64,000 bases of DNA from contig JBFMBP010000179.1 of the NCBI GenBank assembly GCA_040755155.1, positions 1 through 64,000 on the forward strand. The letters are read 5' to 3'. Position numbers and translations under genes: made by a program. Numbering within the stretch: position 1 is the stretch's first letter; every line of letters begins with the position of its first letter. Source of the stretch: Candidatus Omnitrophota bacterium. GTDB taxonomy: Bacteria > Hinthialibacterota > Hinthialibacteria > Hinthialibacterales > Hinthialibacteraceae. Shown here piece by piece: positions 43,740 through 51,842 of this stretch. Under the pieces are notes generated by a model. That model was not told the DNA's origin. It searched no databases and saw only the letters and a program-made list of their open reading frames with translations.

Positions 43740-44327
43740 TTACGCTTTTTCCGCCGGTTTTTCTTTTGCTTCTTCTGTAGGTTTTTCTTGTGGCTCTTCT
43801 TTGGGCGGGGGGACGTCCTTAATGTATTTATCAATGGCTGCGAACAAATCTTCGCCGCGCAGCGCGTCGCCCATCTCCACGATTTTCCCTTTAGGATCGA
43901 TTAGAAACGAAGAGGGAATGAATTCAATGAAATAAAGTTCGGATAGGTTTCGCGTTGCGTCGAAAACATGCAGCCACGGCATTTTGTTCTTCTCGAAAAA
44001 CTTCGGCAAGTCTTCCGCTTTTTTATCTAAACTAATGCTGAGAATCTCGAATCCTTTTTTGTGGTATTTTTCATACGCTTTCTGCAGGTGAGGAATCTCG
44101 CCCCGGCAGGGAGGGCACCACGTGGCCCAAAAATCCAATAAGACCAATTTCCCTTGCAACTTTTCCAACTTTACCAGTTTTTTCTCCAACGTGCGCGCAG
44201 AAAAAAGAGGAGCGGCCTTGCCGACTTCCGGCTCCTTGGGAATTTCCTTTTCCGCAGCGAAACTCATTATGGCCAAGCTGAATAACGCGACTGATAATAC
44301 GGAAAACCATTTCGATATTCTTTGCAT
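43740..44327 (-). CDS. TlpA/ResA-like thiol-disulfide oxidoreductase
   Basis: The 195-residue protein has a signal peptide (SVLSVALFSLAIMSFAAEKE) and a thioredoxin fold of the peroxiredoxin-related TlpA group. It shows VLLDFWATWCPPCRGEIPHL (redox CPPC), ILSISLDKKAEDLPKF, and the cis-Pro region FIPSSFLIDPKGKIV. A Pro/Glu/Lys-rich tail of about 25 residues ends the protein. It should reduce or isomerise disulfides outside the cytoplasm. An open frame extends upstream to 44483. The ATG at 44327 has AAAGGAG seven bases away and starts the signal peptide, so it is used. Its own promoter and terminator show it is monocistronic. Confidence 0.93.
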   Translation of the reverse strand: MQRISKWFSVLSVALFSLAIMSFAAEKEIPKEPEVGKAAPLFSARTLEKKLVKLEKLQGKLVLLDFWATWCPPCRGEIPHLQKAYEKYHKKGFEILSISLDKKAEDLPKFFEKNKMPWLHVFDATRNLSELYFIEFIPSSFLIDPKGKIVEMGDALRGEDLFAAIDKYIKDVPPPKEEPQEKPTEEAKEKPAEKA

Positions 44328-44373
44328 ATCGAATCTCCTTTTTAAAAGCGTATAGAGATCATAATAGAGTGAA

Positions 44374-44402
44374 ATTATAGTTTTGTATTGGCCTAATAGC
44401 AA
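44374..44402 (-). promoter_or_regulatory. Sigma-70 promoter of the TlpA-like gene
   Basis: Leftward TTGCTA (44402-44397), a 17-base spacer and consensus TATAAT (44379-44374). The -10 box is about 47 bases before the ATG at 44327. The rest of the gap, 44403-44650, shows nothing else that I can name. Confidence 0.75.
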
Positions 44403-44650
44403 TGAGACGATTATCGATAAATTTCGCGAAGCGAAAAAATGGCGTTGGGGGGCGGCGACGAAATAAAGGATTTCGTTTGGCAAGCGGGATGACGATTCAG
44501 GGATTTTGACTTATATTTAATACAATTCTCCGTCCATATTTTATCATGAGCTAGCGGCGTAGACTTCCGCCGTTCTCGACAACATTTGCAAGCGTCGGCT
44601 GGAAGGTTAGCCGTTGAGCGATATTTATTAAAAAAGCATAGGAAATATCA

Positions 44651-47584
44651 ATGAAACTAGTCTATGTTTTTACGATGGCGCTTCTACTCGTTAACGTTTT
44701 ACCCTCGTCCGGCGATATCGTCATCACTGAAATCATGTACCATCCACAATCCGATATCGACGAACAGGAATACGTCGAGTTGTACAATTCAGGCGAACAA
44801 TCGATTGTCTTGACGAATTACGCCTTCACGGGAGGAATTTCCTTCGCCTTTCCGAAAACCGCTTCCATTGCCGCCAAAGGCTATCTTGTTGTTGCCAAAG
44901 ATGCGGAAATCATTCGCACTCTTTATAAAATCGAAAACGTCGTGGGAAATTATTCCGGTAAATTAAGTAATTCGGGGGAACAGATTGTTCTAGAAGATAG
45001 TCTGGGCAGGATTGTGGATCAAGTCGAATACGGCGAAGCCGCGCCCTGGCCTGTCCAAGCGGATGGCGAAGGCCCCTCGCTGGAACTGATCGATCCAACC
45101 AAAGATAACAACGACCCTTTTAACTGGCGGTCGAGCGAGCTGCCTCCCGCCGGGCTGCCCTGGGGAACGCCGGGAAGAGAAAACGGAACCTACTCCGCCG
45201 ATCTACCGCCTAAAATCGGCAATATCCGCCATAAACCCGACGCTCCCCTAAAAGGCGAGACTATCTCCCTGCGCGCCGATGTCGCGGATGAAACGGGCGT
45301 AAGGAATGTTTGGGCAGAATTCATGGCGACGCGCATCTTCGCTGTTGACTCCGATCCCTTGCCGGTCCCGGAAGGCGAATGGCTTACGCTAGCGTTGTAC
45401 GATAACGGAACCCATGGCGACCGTACGCCCTACGATGGCTCCTTCGAAGCGGATTTACCCGCTTTTCCGGCAGGAGTACTCGTTCGCTACCGGATTCATG
45501 CCCAGGATATGCTTTCTCAGGAAGGCATCGGACCCGATCCCAACCTGTTTCCCCGCCAACTGGCTTTGTACGTGCGCGGCGAAGAACTGAACGCCGAAAT
45601 CCCGGTTTTTTCCATCGTCATTGTGGCGGACGATCTGGCCGCTTTGAAGGAAAACGCCGCGAAGCCGCCATCCGACGCCGATTACGACAAAACCAAGCGC
45701 GCAACCTTCATAGATTCCAACGGTCTCGCCTACGATGACGTGAAGATGCGCTTTCTCGGCTACCCCGAAGAGCGCATTCAAGCCAAGCCGGGTTGGCGCA
45801 TCGAGTTCAACGACGGTTACCTGTTCGAAGGCCGGGCGAAGATGAATCTCGATTCGCTCTTCCATCCCAATAATACTTCCCGCCGCGGCGACGCGGGATT
45901 ATACGAAAGCGTCGCCTGGGAGGTCTTCCGCCGAGCGGGCGTCGCATCCATCCGCACGCAAACTGTGCGCTTGAATCTGAACGGCGCCAGCCAGGGCGTC
46001 TTTCTGGAACGGGAAAACGTGGAAGAAGATTTCCTCGATCGTCTAGGCAAAGATCGCGATTCCAACCTTTACCAATCGCAAGGCGATCCTACCCGCGCTT
46101 ATCCCGGAACTCGCGGCGACGAAAGCGTACTCAAAAGTCTGGACGAATACAAAATCACTTACAATAACCGAACCAACAACGACGCTTCCTATGACGATCT
46201 CATTGCTTTCATCGAAGCTTTGAACGCCGATAGCGGCGATGCGCTCGCCGCTTTTTGGGGACAATCGTTCGCTGGAAGTCTTTTCCTGCGCTATCTTGCC
46301 GCCGGAGCGGTTTGCGTCGATATCGACCGCGTATGGCGCAATCATTTTCTCTATCGCGACCAGAATTCGGACTTGTGGGAAATCATTCCCGAAAGGCTCG
46401 ACAGAACGTTTGAAATCGCGGACGCCGATATTTTAATGGACGCAGAGGGGCATTCTTCCCCCTTCGGTCCCTGGCCCCTGTTTTCGCAATTTCTTTCTTT
46501 GGCGGAGAATGAATCGCTCTACGAGGAGAAGATTCGGGAATTATTGATGCATACCTTCAACGAGCGCGTGCTCTATCCCGTCGTCGACCGTTACGTTATG
46601 CAAATACAGGACGAAGCGGATAAGGACCGAGATCACTGGGGAAGCGCAACCGGCTATAAAAATCTAGAAGTTCACGCTCTGGCGCTGAAACAATTCATTC
46701 GTCAACGCCGTCAAAATCTTATCGCACAACTGCCGCAGCAATTATTGGTTTCCAACGCCTACGTTTCCCCCGCCGTTCCCAATTCGCTCCAATCCATCGA
46801 ATTTCATGTTGACGTTCTAAGCGCTGCCCCGCTGCTGGATGTAACGCTGCACTACGCCAATGATGCAGGGGCGGACGCCTTGCAAATGCCCATGTTCGCC
46901 CTCGATGACGGAACCGATTATTCCACGGAAATCCATGCGCAGCCGAGCGGAACGCCCATTTTCTATTTCATTACCGGTACCTTTTCTGATGGAACTTCAT
47001 TTCGTTATCCCGAATCTCCATCCACCAGTCTTCGAGTTGACATTATGGATTCCCCAGAATCCGTTGCGTCTCATATCGCCGTCAATGAAATTATGTATAA
47101 CAGCCCCGTCGGCGACAACGAATGGATCGAACTGTACAATCGCGGCCCCGAAACGATCGATCTGAGCGGATGGACGTATAAAGACGATAGCGACGATAAT
47201 GCGTTCGTCCTGCCCGACGGCGCCGTTTTGGCGGCGGACGATTATCTTGTCCTGACCAAGGACTCCTCTCTGTTGGCCTATCTTTACGGTCTGCCCAACG
47301 CCATTAGCGGCGTTGCTTTCAATCTGGGCAATGGCGGAGATTCGGCGCGCATTTTCAGCCGTTCCGGCTCTTTGGTCTCCCGCGTCGATTTCGATGACGA
47401 TTCCCCCTGGCCAGTGGAAGCGGATGGCGCCGGCCCTTCGTTGGAATTGTATTCTCCCGATTTAATCGCCAATTCTCCCGTCAATTGGCGTTCCAGCAAC
47501 GCCTCGGCGCCCCAAGGCACGCCGGGCGCAAGAAACAGCGTCACTCCACCGCCCGCCGGTGTTGGCGATTGGGCATTGTATTAA
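44651..47584 (+). CDS. Exported lamin-tail / CotH kinase-like / lamin-tail protein
   Basis: The 977-residue protein starts with a signal peptide (MKLVYVFTMALLLVNVLPSSG). A lamin-tail domain spans about 22-175 (ITEIMYHPQSDIDEQEYVEL). A beta sandwich and a CotH kinase-like region follow (about 330-680; VKMRFLGYPEERIQAKPGWR, SQGVFLERENVEEDFLDR). CotH proteins phosphorylate spore-coat partners in Bacillus. Here the context is an exported protein in a non-sporulating setting. A second lamin-tail domain ends the protein (AVNEIMYNSPVGDNEWIEL). No sorting signal is evident. AGGA precedes the ATG. Confidence 0.85.
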   Translation: MKLVYVFTMALLLVNVLPSSGDIVITEIMYHPQSDIDEQEYVELYNSGEQSIVLTNYAFTGGISFAFPKTASIAAKGYLVVAKDAEIIRTLYKIENVVGNYSGKLSNSGEQIVLEDSLGRIVDQVEYGEAAPWPVQADGEGPSLELIDPTKDNNDPFNWRSSELPPAGLPWGTPGRENGTYSADLPPKIGNIRHKPDAPLKGETISLRADVADETGVRNVWAEFMATRIFAVDSDPLPVPEGEWLTLALYDNGTHGDRTPYDGSFEADLPAFPAGVLVRYRIHAQDMLSQEGIGPDPNLFPRQLALYVRGEELNAEIPVFSIVIVADDLAALKENAAKPPSDADYDKTKRATFIDSNGLAYDDVKMRFLGYPEERIQAKPGWRIEFNDGYLFEGRAKMNLDSLFHPNNTSRRGDAGLYESVAWEVFRRAGVASIRTQTVRLNLNGASQGVFLERENVEEDFLDRLGKDRDSNLYQSQGDPTRAYPGTRGDESVLKSLDEYKITYNNRTNNDASYDDLIAFIEALNADSGDALAAFWGQSFAGSLFLRYLAAGAVCVDIDRVWRNHFLYRDQNSDLWEIIPERLDRTFEIADADILMDAEGHSSPFGPWPLFSQFLSLAENESLYEEKIRELLMHTFNERVLYPVVDRYVMQIQDEADKDRDHWGSATGYKNLEVHALALKQFIRQRRQNLIAQLPQQLLVSNAYVSPAVPNSLQSIEFHVDVLSAAPLLDVTLHYANDAGADALQMPMFALDDGTDYSTEIHAQPSGTPIFYFITGTFSDGTSFRYPESPSTSLRVDIMDSPESVASHIAVNEIMYNSPVGDNEWIELYNRGPETIDLSGWTYKDDSDDNAFVLPDGAVLAADDYLVLTKDSSLLAYLYGLPNAISGVAFNLGNGGDSARIFSRSGSLVSRVDFDDDSPWPVEADGAGPSLELYSPDLIANSPVNWRSSNASAPQGTPGARNSVTPPPAGVGDWALY

Positions 47585-47830
47585 GATATATGTCGGATAG
47601 CAATCTATTTCACGCGATTTAGAAAGAAAAAGAATTTTCTGGCATTTCCTATTTCACGCGTCAAGCGATTGGAGTAAAATATTTATATAAAATAGGATCG
47701 TTTAGCCGAAGCGGCGTATTTGATTTAAGAAGATGCGTTCCAAGACCGACAATAATAGGATGGAAGGATGAATTAATCATTCTCATTCGATGAGCGCTCC
47801 AATGAAAAATGCGCCATCAACGAACGGAAC

Positions 47831-48853
47831 ATGGTACGCGGCGCCAAAGAAAAATCCAATCTAACCGGCAGGAAAAAAGCGGCCATCCTCATGATCGCGT
47901 TGGGGGCGGATATCGCCTCTGACGTCTATCGCTGCCTCACCGACGAGGAAATCGAGCAAATCACGCTGGAAGTGGCCAACATCGGCGCCGTCCCCGAAGA
48001 ACTTACCTCCCAAGTTATCGAAGAATTTTATCATACCGCCATGGCCAAGCAGTATATCTCCCACGGCGGCATCTCCACGGCGCGCGAGATTTTGGAAAAA
48101 GCCTTGGGGCCGGGCAAAGCGATGGAAATCATCGAGCGGCTCCAGGGCATGTTGCAAGGCACTCCCTTCGACTTCTTGAAAAAGGTTGATCCCAACCACC
48201 TGCTCAACTTCATCCAAAGCGAACATCCCCAAACCGTCGCCTTGATTCTCGCCCATCTCGAATACGACCAATCCGCCGTCATCATGTCGGCACTGGCGCC
48301 GGAAATGCAGACGGAAGTAGCGCTGCGCATTGCTACTATGGATCAAACGTCGCCGGAAATCATCTCCGAAGTGGAGCGGGTGCTGGAGCGCAAGATCGCC
48401 ACCGTTCTGTCGCAGGAATTCTCCGTAGCGGGCGGCATCGAGGCGCTGGCGGAATTGCTGAACCGCGTCGACCGCGCCACGGAAAAATCGATCCTGGAAA
48501 CGCTGGAAGAGGAAAATCAGGAACTGGCGGTCGAAATCAAGAAACTGATGTTCACCTTCGACGATCTCATCCTGCTCGACGACCGCGCCATTCAACAGGT
48601 GTTGCGCGAAGTGGATATGAAGGAACTGGCCGTGGCCCTCAAAGGCGCCAACGAGGAGGTGAAAACCAAAATCTTCAACAATGTATCCAGCCGCGCCGCC
48701 GACAATATCCGCGAAGATATGGAATTCATGGGGCCGGTGCGCGTCAAGCAGGTGGAGGAAGCCCAACAGAAAATCGTCGCCATCATCCGCCGCCTGGAAG
48801 AATCGGGCGAAATCATCATCAATCGCGGCGGCGAAACGGAAATGATGACCTGA
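47831..48853 (+). CDS. fliG: Flagellar motor switch protein FliG
   Basis: The 340-residue protein is full-length FliG. It has the N domain (LTGRKKAAILMIALG), the EHPQ motif region (FIQSEHPQTVALILAHL) and the C-terminal torque domain (MFTFDDLILLDDRAIQQVL, VSSRAADNIREDMEFMGPV). The charged torque residues appear conserved. It forms the rotor ring that contacts MotA. No other flagellar gene lies in the window. The nearest possible stator genes, at 21.8-24.2 kb, belong to a different type of operon. The start has a weak ribosome site. A terminator-like hairpin follows, so it seems monocistronic. Confidence 0.95.
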   Translation: MVRGAKEKSNLTGRKKAAILMIALGADIASDVYRCLTDEEIEQITLEVANIGAVPEELTSQVIEEFYHTAMAKQYISHGGISTAREILEKALGPGKAMEIIERLQGMLQGTPFDFLKKVDPNHLLNFIQSEHPQTVALILAHLEYDQSAVIMSALAPEMQTEVALRIATMDQTSPEIISEVERVLERKIATVLSQEFSVAGGIEALAELLNRVDRATEKSILETLEEENQELAVEIKKLMFTFDDLILLDDRAIQQVLREVDMKELAVALKGANEEVKTKIFNNVSSRAADNIREDMEFMGPVRVKQVEEAQQKIVAIIRRLEESGEIIINRGGETEMMT

Positions 48854-48918
48854 TTCCCCACTCTTTATCGGTTTGGCGATGTCTTAGGAGCAACCCATAT
48901 ATCAGGCAGAAAAAGTGG

Positions 48919-48943
48919 AAGAGCCATCTTGGCTCTTTCTTTC
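48919..48943 (+). terminator. Probable fliG terminator
   Basis: Eight-bp stem AAGAGCCA / TGGCTCTT with loop TCT, followed by TCTTTC, about 65 bases after the fliG stop. A second palindrome, AAGAGGCTTGAAGCCTCTT (48951-48969), lies right after it. Confidence 0.6.
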
Positions 48944-48969
48944 ACCTCTCAAGAGGCTTGAAGCCTCTT

Positions 48970-49365
48970 CTACTCTGGAGTTTCAGAAGAGGGCGATCCA
49001 CATCTCCCGCTTTTGCAGCCGCAATTCCCGCTCTTGCAGCCGCCTTCGCCGCTTCCGCAACCGCTTTTTCGTTCAGCTTGGTTGGGATTGTTCAAAATCG
49101 CGAAGCCTTCTCGTTTCCCTATCTCGATCCAATCGATTTCCGACCCCTGCACGTAAGGCAGGCTGATTCGATCGATAAGAATTGGTATTCCTTGGCTTTC
49201 CATGGCGAAATCGTCTTGCTCGCTCATATCGTCGAGACCGATGAAATATTTCAGTCCAGCGCAGCCGCCGCCGATGACCGCCACGCGCATGGCGGCGTTC
49301 TTGCGGAGTTTCTCCTGCCGGATCGTTAAGAATTTATGCGCCGCTTTTACCGTTAAATAAACCAT
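48970..49365 (-). CDS. IscA/HesB-like iron-sulfur protein with Cys-rich tail
   Basis: The 131-residue protein is an A-type carrier: VAVIGGGCAGLKYFIGLDD (C35), ILIDRISLPYVQGSEIDW and NNPNQ near the C terminus. Normal members end with CGCG (two Cys). Here the end is extended by a Gly/Ser/Lys tail with Cys at about 103, 110, 115, 117 and 122 (SGCGSGEGGCKSGNCGCK). C35 plus the tail could still hold a cluster, but extra metal binding is possible. No isc or suf gene is adjacent. Neighbours are fliG (convergent) and the propeller genes. Confidence 0.85.
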   Translation of the reverse strand: MVYLTVKAAHKFLTIRQEKLRKNAAMRVAVIGGGCAGLKYFIGLDDMSEQDDFAMESQGIPILIDRISLPYVQGSEIDWIEIGKREGFAILNNPNQAERKSGCGSGEGGCKSGNCGCKSGRCGSPSSETPE

Positions 49366-49512
49366 GGGAGGCCAATCTCAGGAACTGGATGGTTAATCGC
49401 TGACCCTCGATCGCTGGTAATTCATTATCATTTCATCCTATCCTTGCGGCAAGATCAACGGCGAAAAGGATGCCGGAGTTGCAGGAAAGGTTTGATGATT
49501 CGCCCCTACTCA

Positions 49513-50592
49513 TCATTCATACAACTCCCACCCCGCAATCCGCGTCGGCAACTGAGCATCGAAAATATAAAGCGTCCGCGAAGAATCCACGATATACAAC
49601 TCCTTGTCGTCGGGAGAGAAGGCGCAGGCGGTCATGGGAGATTGGATTTCGTACTTTTGGATTTCCTCCATCGTCGTCAAATCCACCAGGGTCGGCAGGC
49701 CGTTGCGCCCCGTAACCATATAGCGTACGTCGGAGTTGTAGGCGATATCGCCCTGGGCGGGGATAGTTTCAAAGGTTGTTGTGTCGATTAAATCGGGGAC
49801 ATGTCTTAAGTATCTTACGGAATAGAAGCGGCTGTCGGGGGAAAATCTTGCATCGATAACTAGCTGCGTTGTTGTATCCATTCTCTCTTCTTTTCCATAT
49901 AATATTTTCCCATCAACAGCGCTCCAAATACGTGGAAAACGATAACGATCTGTATGCATTGTATGGTAATCATCAACTCCATAGGTATAAGTATAGTAAA
50001 CAATTCCCCCAACCAATGCGTTATTTGGTGACAATGATAGTGATCCCGATGAATATTTCTTATTATCCCCAGAAGCGAAAATAATTTCCCCACTTCTATC
50101 TTCTAGGAGAATTCTATCATCAAAAGGTTTTTTTGCATAAATAACTTCTGACCAACTTGTATAAAGCGACATTTCCGTTTTTTCTAATTTTATCAGTCGG
50201 CCGTCTAAAACGCCCTTTTTAATATCGTGAATAAGAAGATAGGGCGTTGCATAAAAGTAAAAAAACGAACCAGGATCTACACTCGGTATTAATGTTGTAA
50301 TGATCATAACCAATTGACTGTTGTTGTTGCGATTTATTGCAATTTGATAAATATTAGTCACATTTATATCAGAATAACCCCAAACGTCAGCCATATCGGA
50401 TTTAATAACTTCGACATAATTTTTCAAATCCCATTTTCTCGTGGGCGCGACAATAACGTTTCTCTGAACGTCAGTCCCCCTTACTGTTGGAACGACTGGC
50501 ATAGCATGTGTTAAAATTGTGTTATCATATTGAGAAAATAACATAATCGAAGATAGTAACAAGCTTATTATTGAGAAATTAAGTTGTTTCAT
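49513..50592 (-). CDS. Exported WD40/YVTN-type propeller protein, paralogue 1
   Basis: The 359-residue protein starts with a signal peptide (MKQLNFSIISLLLSSIMLFSQ). The C-terminal part has propeller-like repeats (IDARFSPDSRFYSVRY, PTLVDLTTMEEIQKYEI, ACAFSPDDKELYIVDSS, LYIFDAQLPTRI). The last 115 residues are almost identical to those of the gene at 50736-51758, while the first two thirds are only distantly similar. An open frame extends to 50658, but the ATG at 50592 has a GGAG site eight bases upstream. A GC-rich 3' third and AT-rich 5' part give it a mosaic look. Exact role unknown. Confidence 0.75.
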   Translation of the reverse strand: MKQLNFSIISLLLSSIMLFSQYDNTILTHAMPVVPTVRGTDVQRNVIVAPTRKWDLKNYVEVIKSDMADVWGYSDINVTNIYQIAINRNNNSQLVMIITTLIPSVDPGSFFYFYATPYLLIHDIKKGVLDGRLIKLEKTEMSLYTSWSEVIYAKKPFDDRILLEDRSGEIIFASGDNKKYSSGSLSLSPNNALVGGIVYYTYTYGVDDYHTMHTDRYRFPRIWSAVDGKILYGKEERMDTTTQLVIDARFSPDSRFYSVRYLRHVPDLIDTTTFETIPAQGDIAYNSDVRYMVTGRNGLPTLVDLTTMEEIQKYEIQSPMTACAFSPDDKELYIVDSSRTLYIFDAQLPTRIAGWELYE

Positions 50593-50604
50593 AATTATCT
50601 CCGT

Positions 50605-50645
50605 TAGAAGAGGGGAAGCCGAATTATAAAGCTCCCCCTCTTCTA
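50605..50645 (-). terminator. Hairpin between the duplicated genes
   Basis: A 15-base stem with one mismatch (TAGAAGAGGGGAAGC / GCTCCCCCTCTTCTA) and an 11-base loop lies right before the ribosome site of the gene ending at 49513. There is no T run, so it may shape read-through or mRNA stability. A similar hairpin is at 51800-51826 in the equivalent place of the other repeat unit. Confidence 0.5.
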
Positions 50646-50661
50646 TGTTTCCAATCATTGA

Positions 50662-50735
50662 TTAATAATTCTGCAATTGAAATGACTTTCGGACTAAATC
50701 ATGACTTGTTACTACCCAATCACCGTCCTCACTCA
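50662..50735 (-). pseudogene. Remnant of the 3' end of a copy of the 709-residue protein gene
   Basis: Leftward, the sequence encodes EDGDWVVTSHDLVRKSFQLQNY and stop. The intact gene at 51843 ends QWTDTGYDLVRKTFQLQNY and stop. DNA around the two stops is also alike (TTAATAATTCTG here, TCAATAATTCTG there). It begins directly after the stop of the propeller gene. This is what remains after a tandem duplication of the pair followed by deletion. Confidence 0.75.
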
Positions 50736-51758
50736 TCATTCATATAACTCCCACCTCGCAATCCGCGTCGGCAACTGCGCGTCGAAGATGTAAAGCGTGC
50801 GGTTGGAATCGACGATATATAACTCCTGATTGTCGGGAGAGAAGGCGCAGGCGGTCATGGCGGCTTGTATTTCGTACTTCTGGATTTCCTCCATCGTGGT
50901 CAAATCCACCAGCGTCGGCAGGCCGTTGCGCCCCGTAACCATATAGCGTACGTCGGAGTTGTAAGCGACGTCGCCCTGCGCGGGGAGGGTGGTGAAGTTG
51001 GTTGTGTCGATTAAATCGATATCGGCGCGCGTGTAGCGAACGGAAAAGAAGCGGCTGTCGGGGGAAAATCTTGCGTCGATGACGCCAATTTTTTTCCGTT
51101 CGTATTGACTATAATTTGACGCATAATCTGAAATCTCATAAAGTATTTTTCCGTTTTCAGCATCCCAAATACGAGGAAGAGAATAAACATGATTAGTGAA
51201 TGCATGACTGCTGCAAAAATAATTGTCGATATAACTATATCCTATTACACCACCAATCATTTTCTTGTTTAGGGATATTTTTAGCATATATGAATTATAA
51301 CTTATACCGCTGCATCCACCTAAATCAATATTTCCTTTGTTTTGTTCTAAGGGTACACTATTATCATATATTGCATTGAAATATACATTAATCATCCAAT
51401 TACTATATATAGACATATCACTTTTCAATGGTTCAATATAATTGTTTTCGATTATGTTGTACGTAATAATATACGGTGAATATCCCATGTAACGTACTTC
51501 ATCATAAGAAATAATCTCCAATTTATTTGATAGTATCATTTTAATACAATTTAAATCGTCACTGTCGACGGCTATGTGATATATTTTTACAATATTCACA
51601 ACATCATCAAAATTTATTTCTAAATTCCAAATAATAGCCTTGTCGGGTTTAATGACGTGAAATTTCGATTTAACTTTAATTGTTGAGGTTTCATAAGAAG
51701 AAATCGCAATTAGGGGATAATAAAACTGAATAAATATTATGATAATTTTGGTTTTCAT
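50736..51758 (-). CDS. Exported WD40/YVTN-type propeller protein, paralogue 2
   Basis: The 340-residue protein has a signal peptide (MKTKIIIIFIQFYYPLIAISSYE). Its first 225 residues are Asn/Tyr/Ile-rich and encoded by very AT-rich DNA, with distant similarity to paralogue 1 (IYHIAVDSDD, LPRIWDAENGKILYE). The last 115 residues are nearly identical to it (VIDARFSPDSRFFSVRYTRA, YNSDVRYMVTGRNGLP). The sharp change in composition between variable N part and constant C part suggests recombination or gene conversion. Function unknown, presumably extracytoplasmic. Confidence 0.75.
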   Translation of the reverse strand: MKTKIIIIFIQFYYPLIAISSYETSTIKVKSKFHVIKPDKAIIWNLEINFDDVVNIVKIYHIAVDSDDLNCIKMILSNKLEIISYDEVRYMGYSPYIITYNIIENNYIEPLKSDMSIYSNWMINVYFNAIYDNSVPLEQNKGNIDLGGCSGISYNSYMLKISLNKKMIGGVIGYSYIDNYFCSSHAFTNHVYSLPRIWDAENGKILYEISDYASNYSQYERKKIGVIDARFSPDSRFFSVRYTRADIDLIDTTNFTTLPAQGDVAYNSDVRYMVTGRNGLPTLVDLTTMEEIQKYEIQAAMTACAFSPDNQELYIVDSNRTLYIFDAQLPTRIARWELYE

Positions 51759-51799
51759 TTCTCACCTATACAATCCTATGCAATGGAAAATAAGAATTA

Positions 51800-51826
51800 G
51801 GGAGATTGCATTGAAAACAATCTCCC
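51800..51826 (-). terminator. Hairpin after the 709-residue protein gene
   Basis: GGGAGATTG / CAATCTCCC with a nine-base loop lies 16 bases past the stop at 51843 and before the next gene. Only a weak U-rich run follows. Confidence 0.5.
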
Positions 51827-51842
51827 CTTGTTTGGTTTTTAA

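Noticed and set aside
44508-44545. TTGACT as -35 of a promoter for the CotH/lamin-tail gene
   Set aside because: No -10-like hexamer occurs at a workable distance; nearest A/T hexamers are 9 or 25 bases away.
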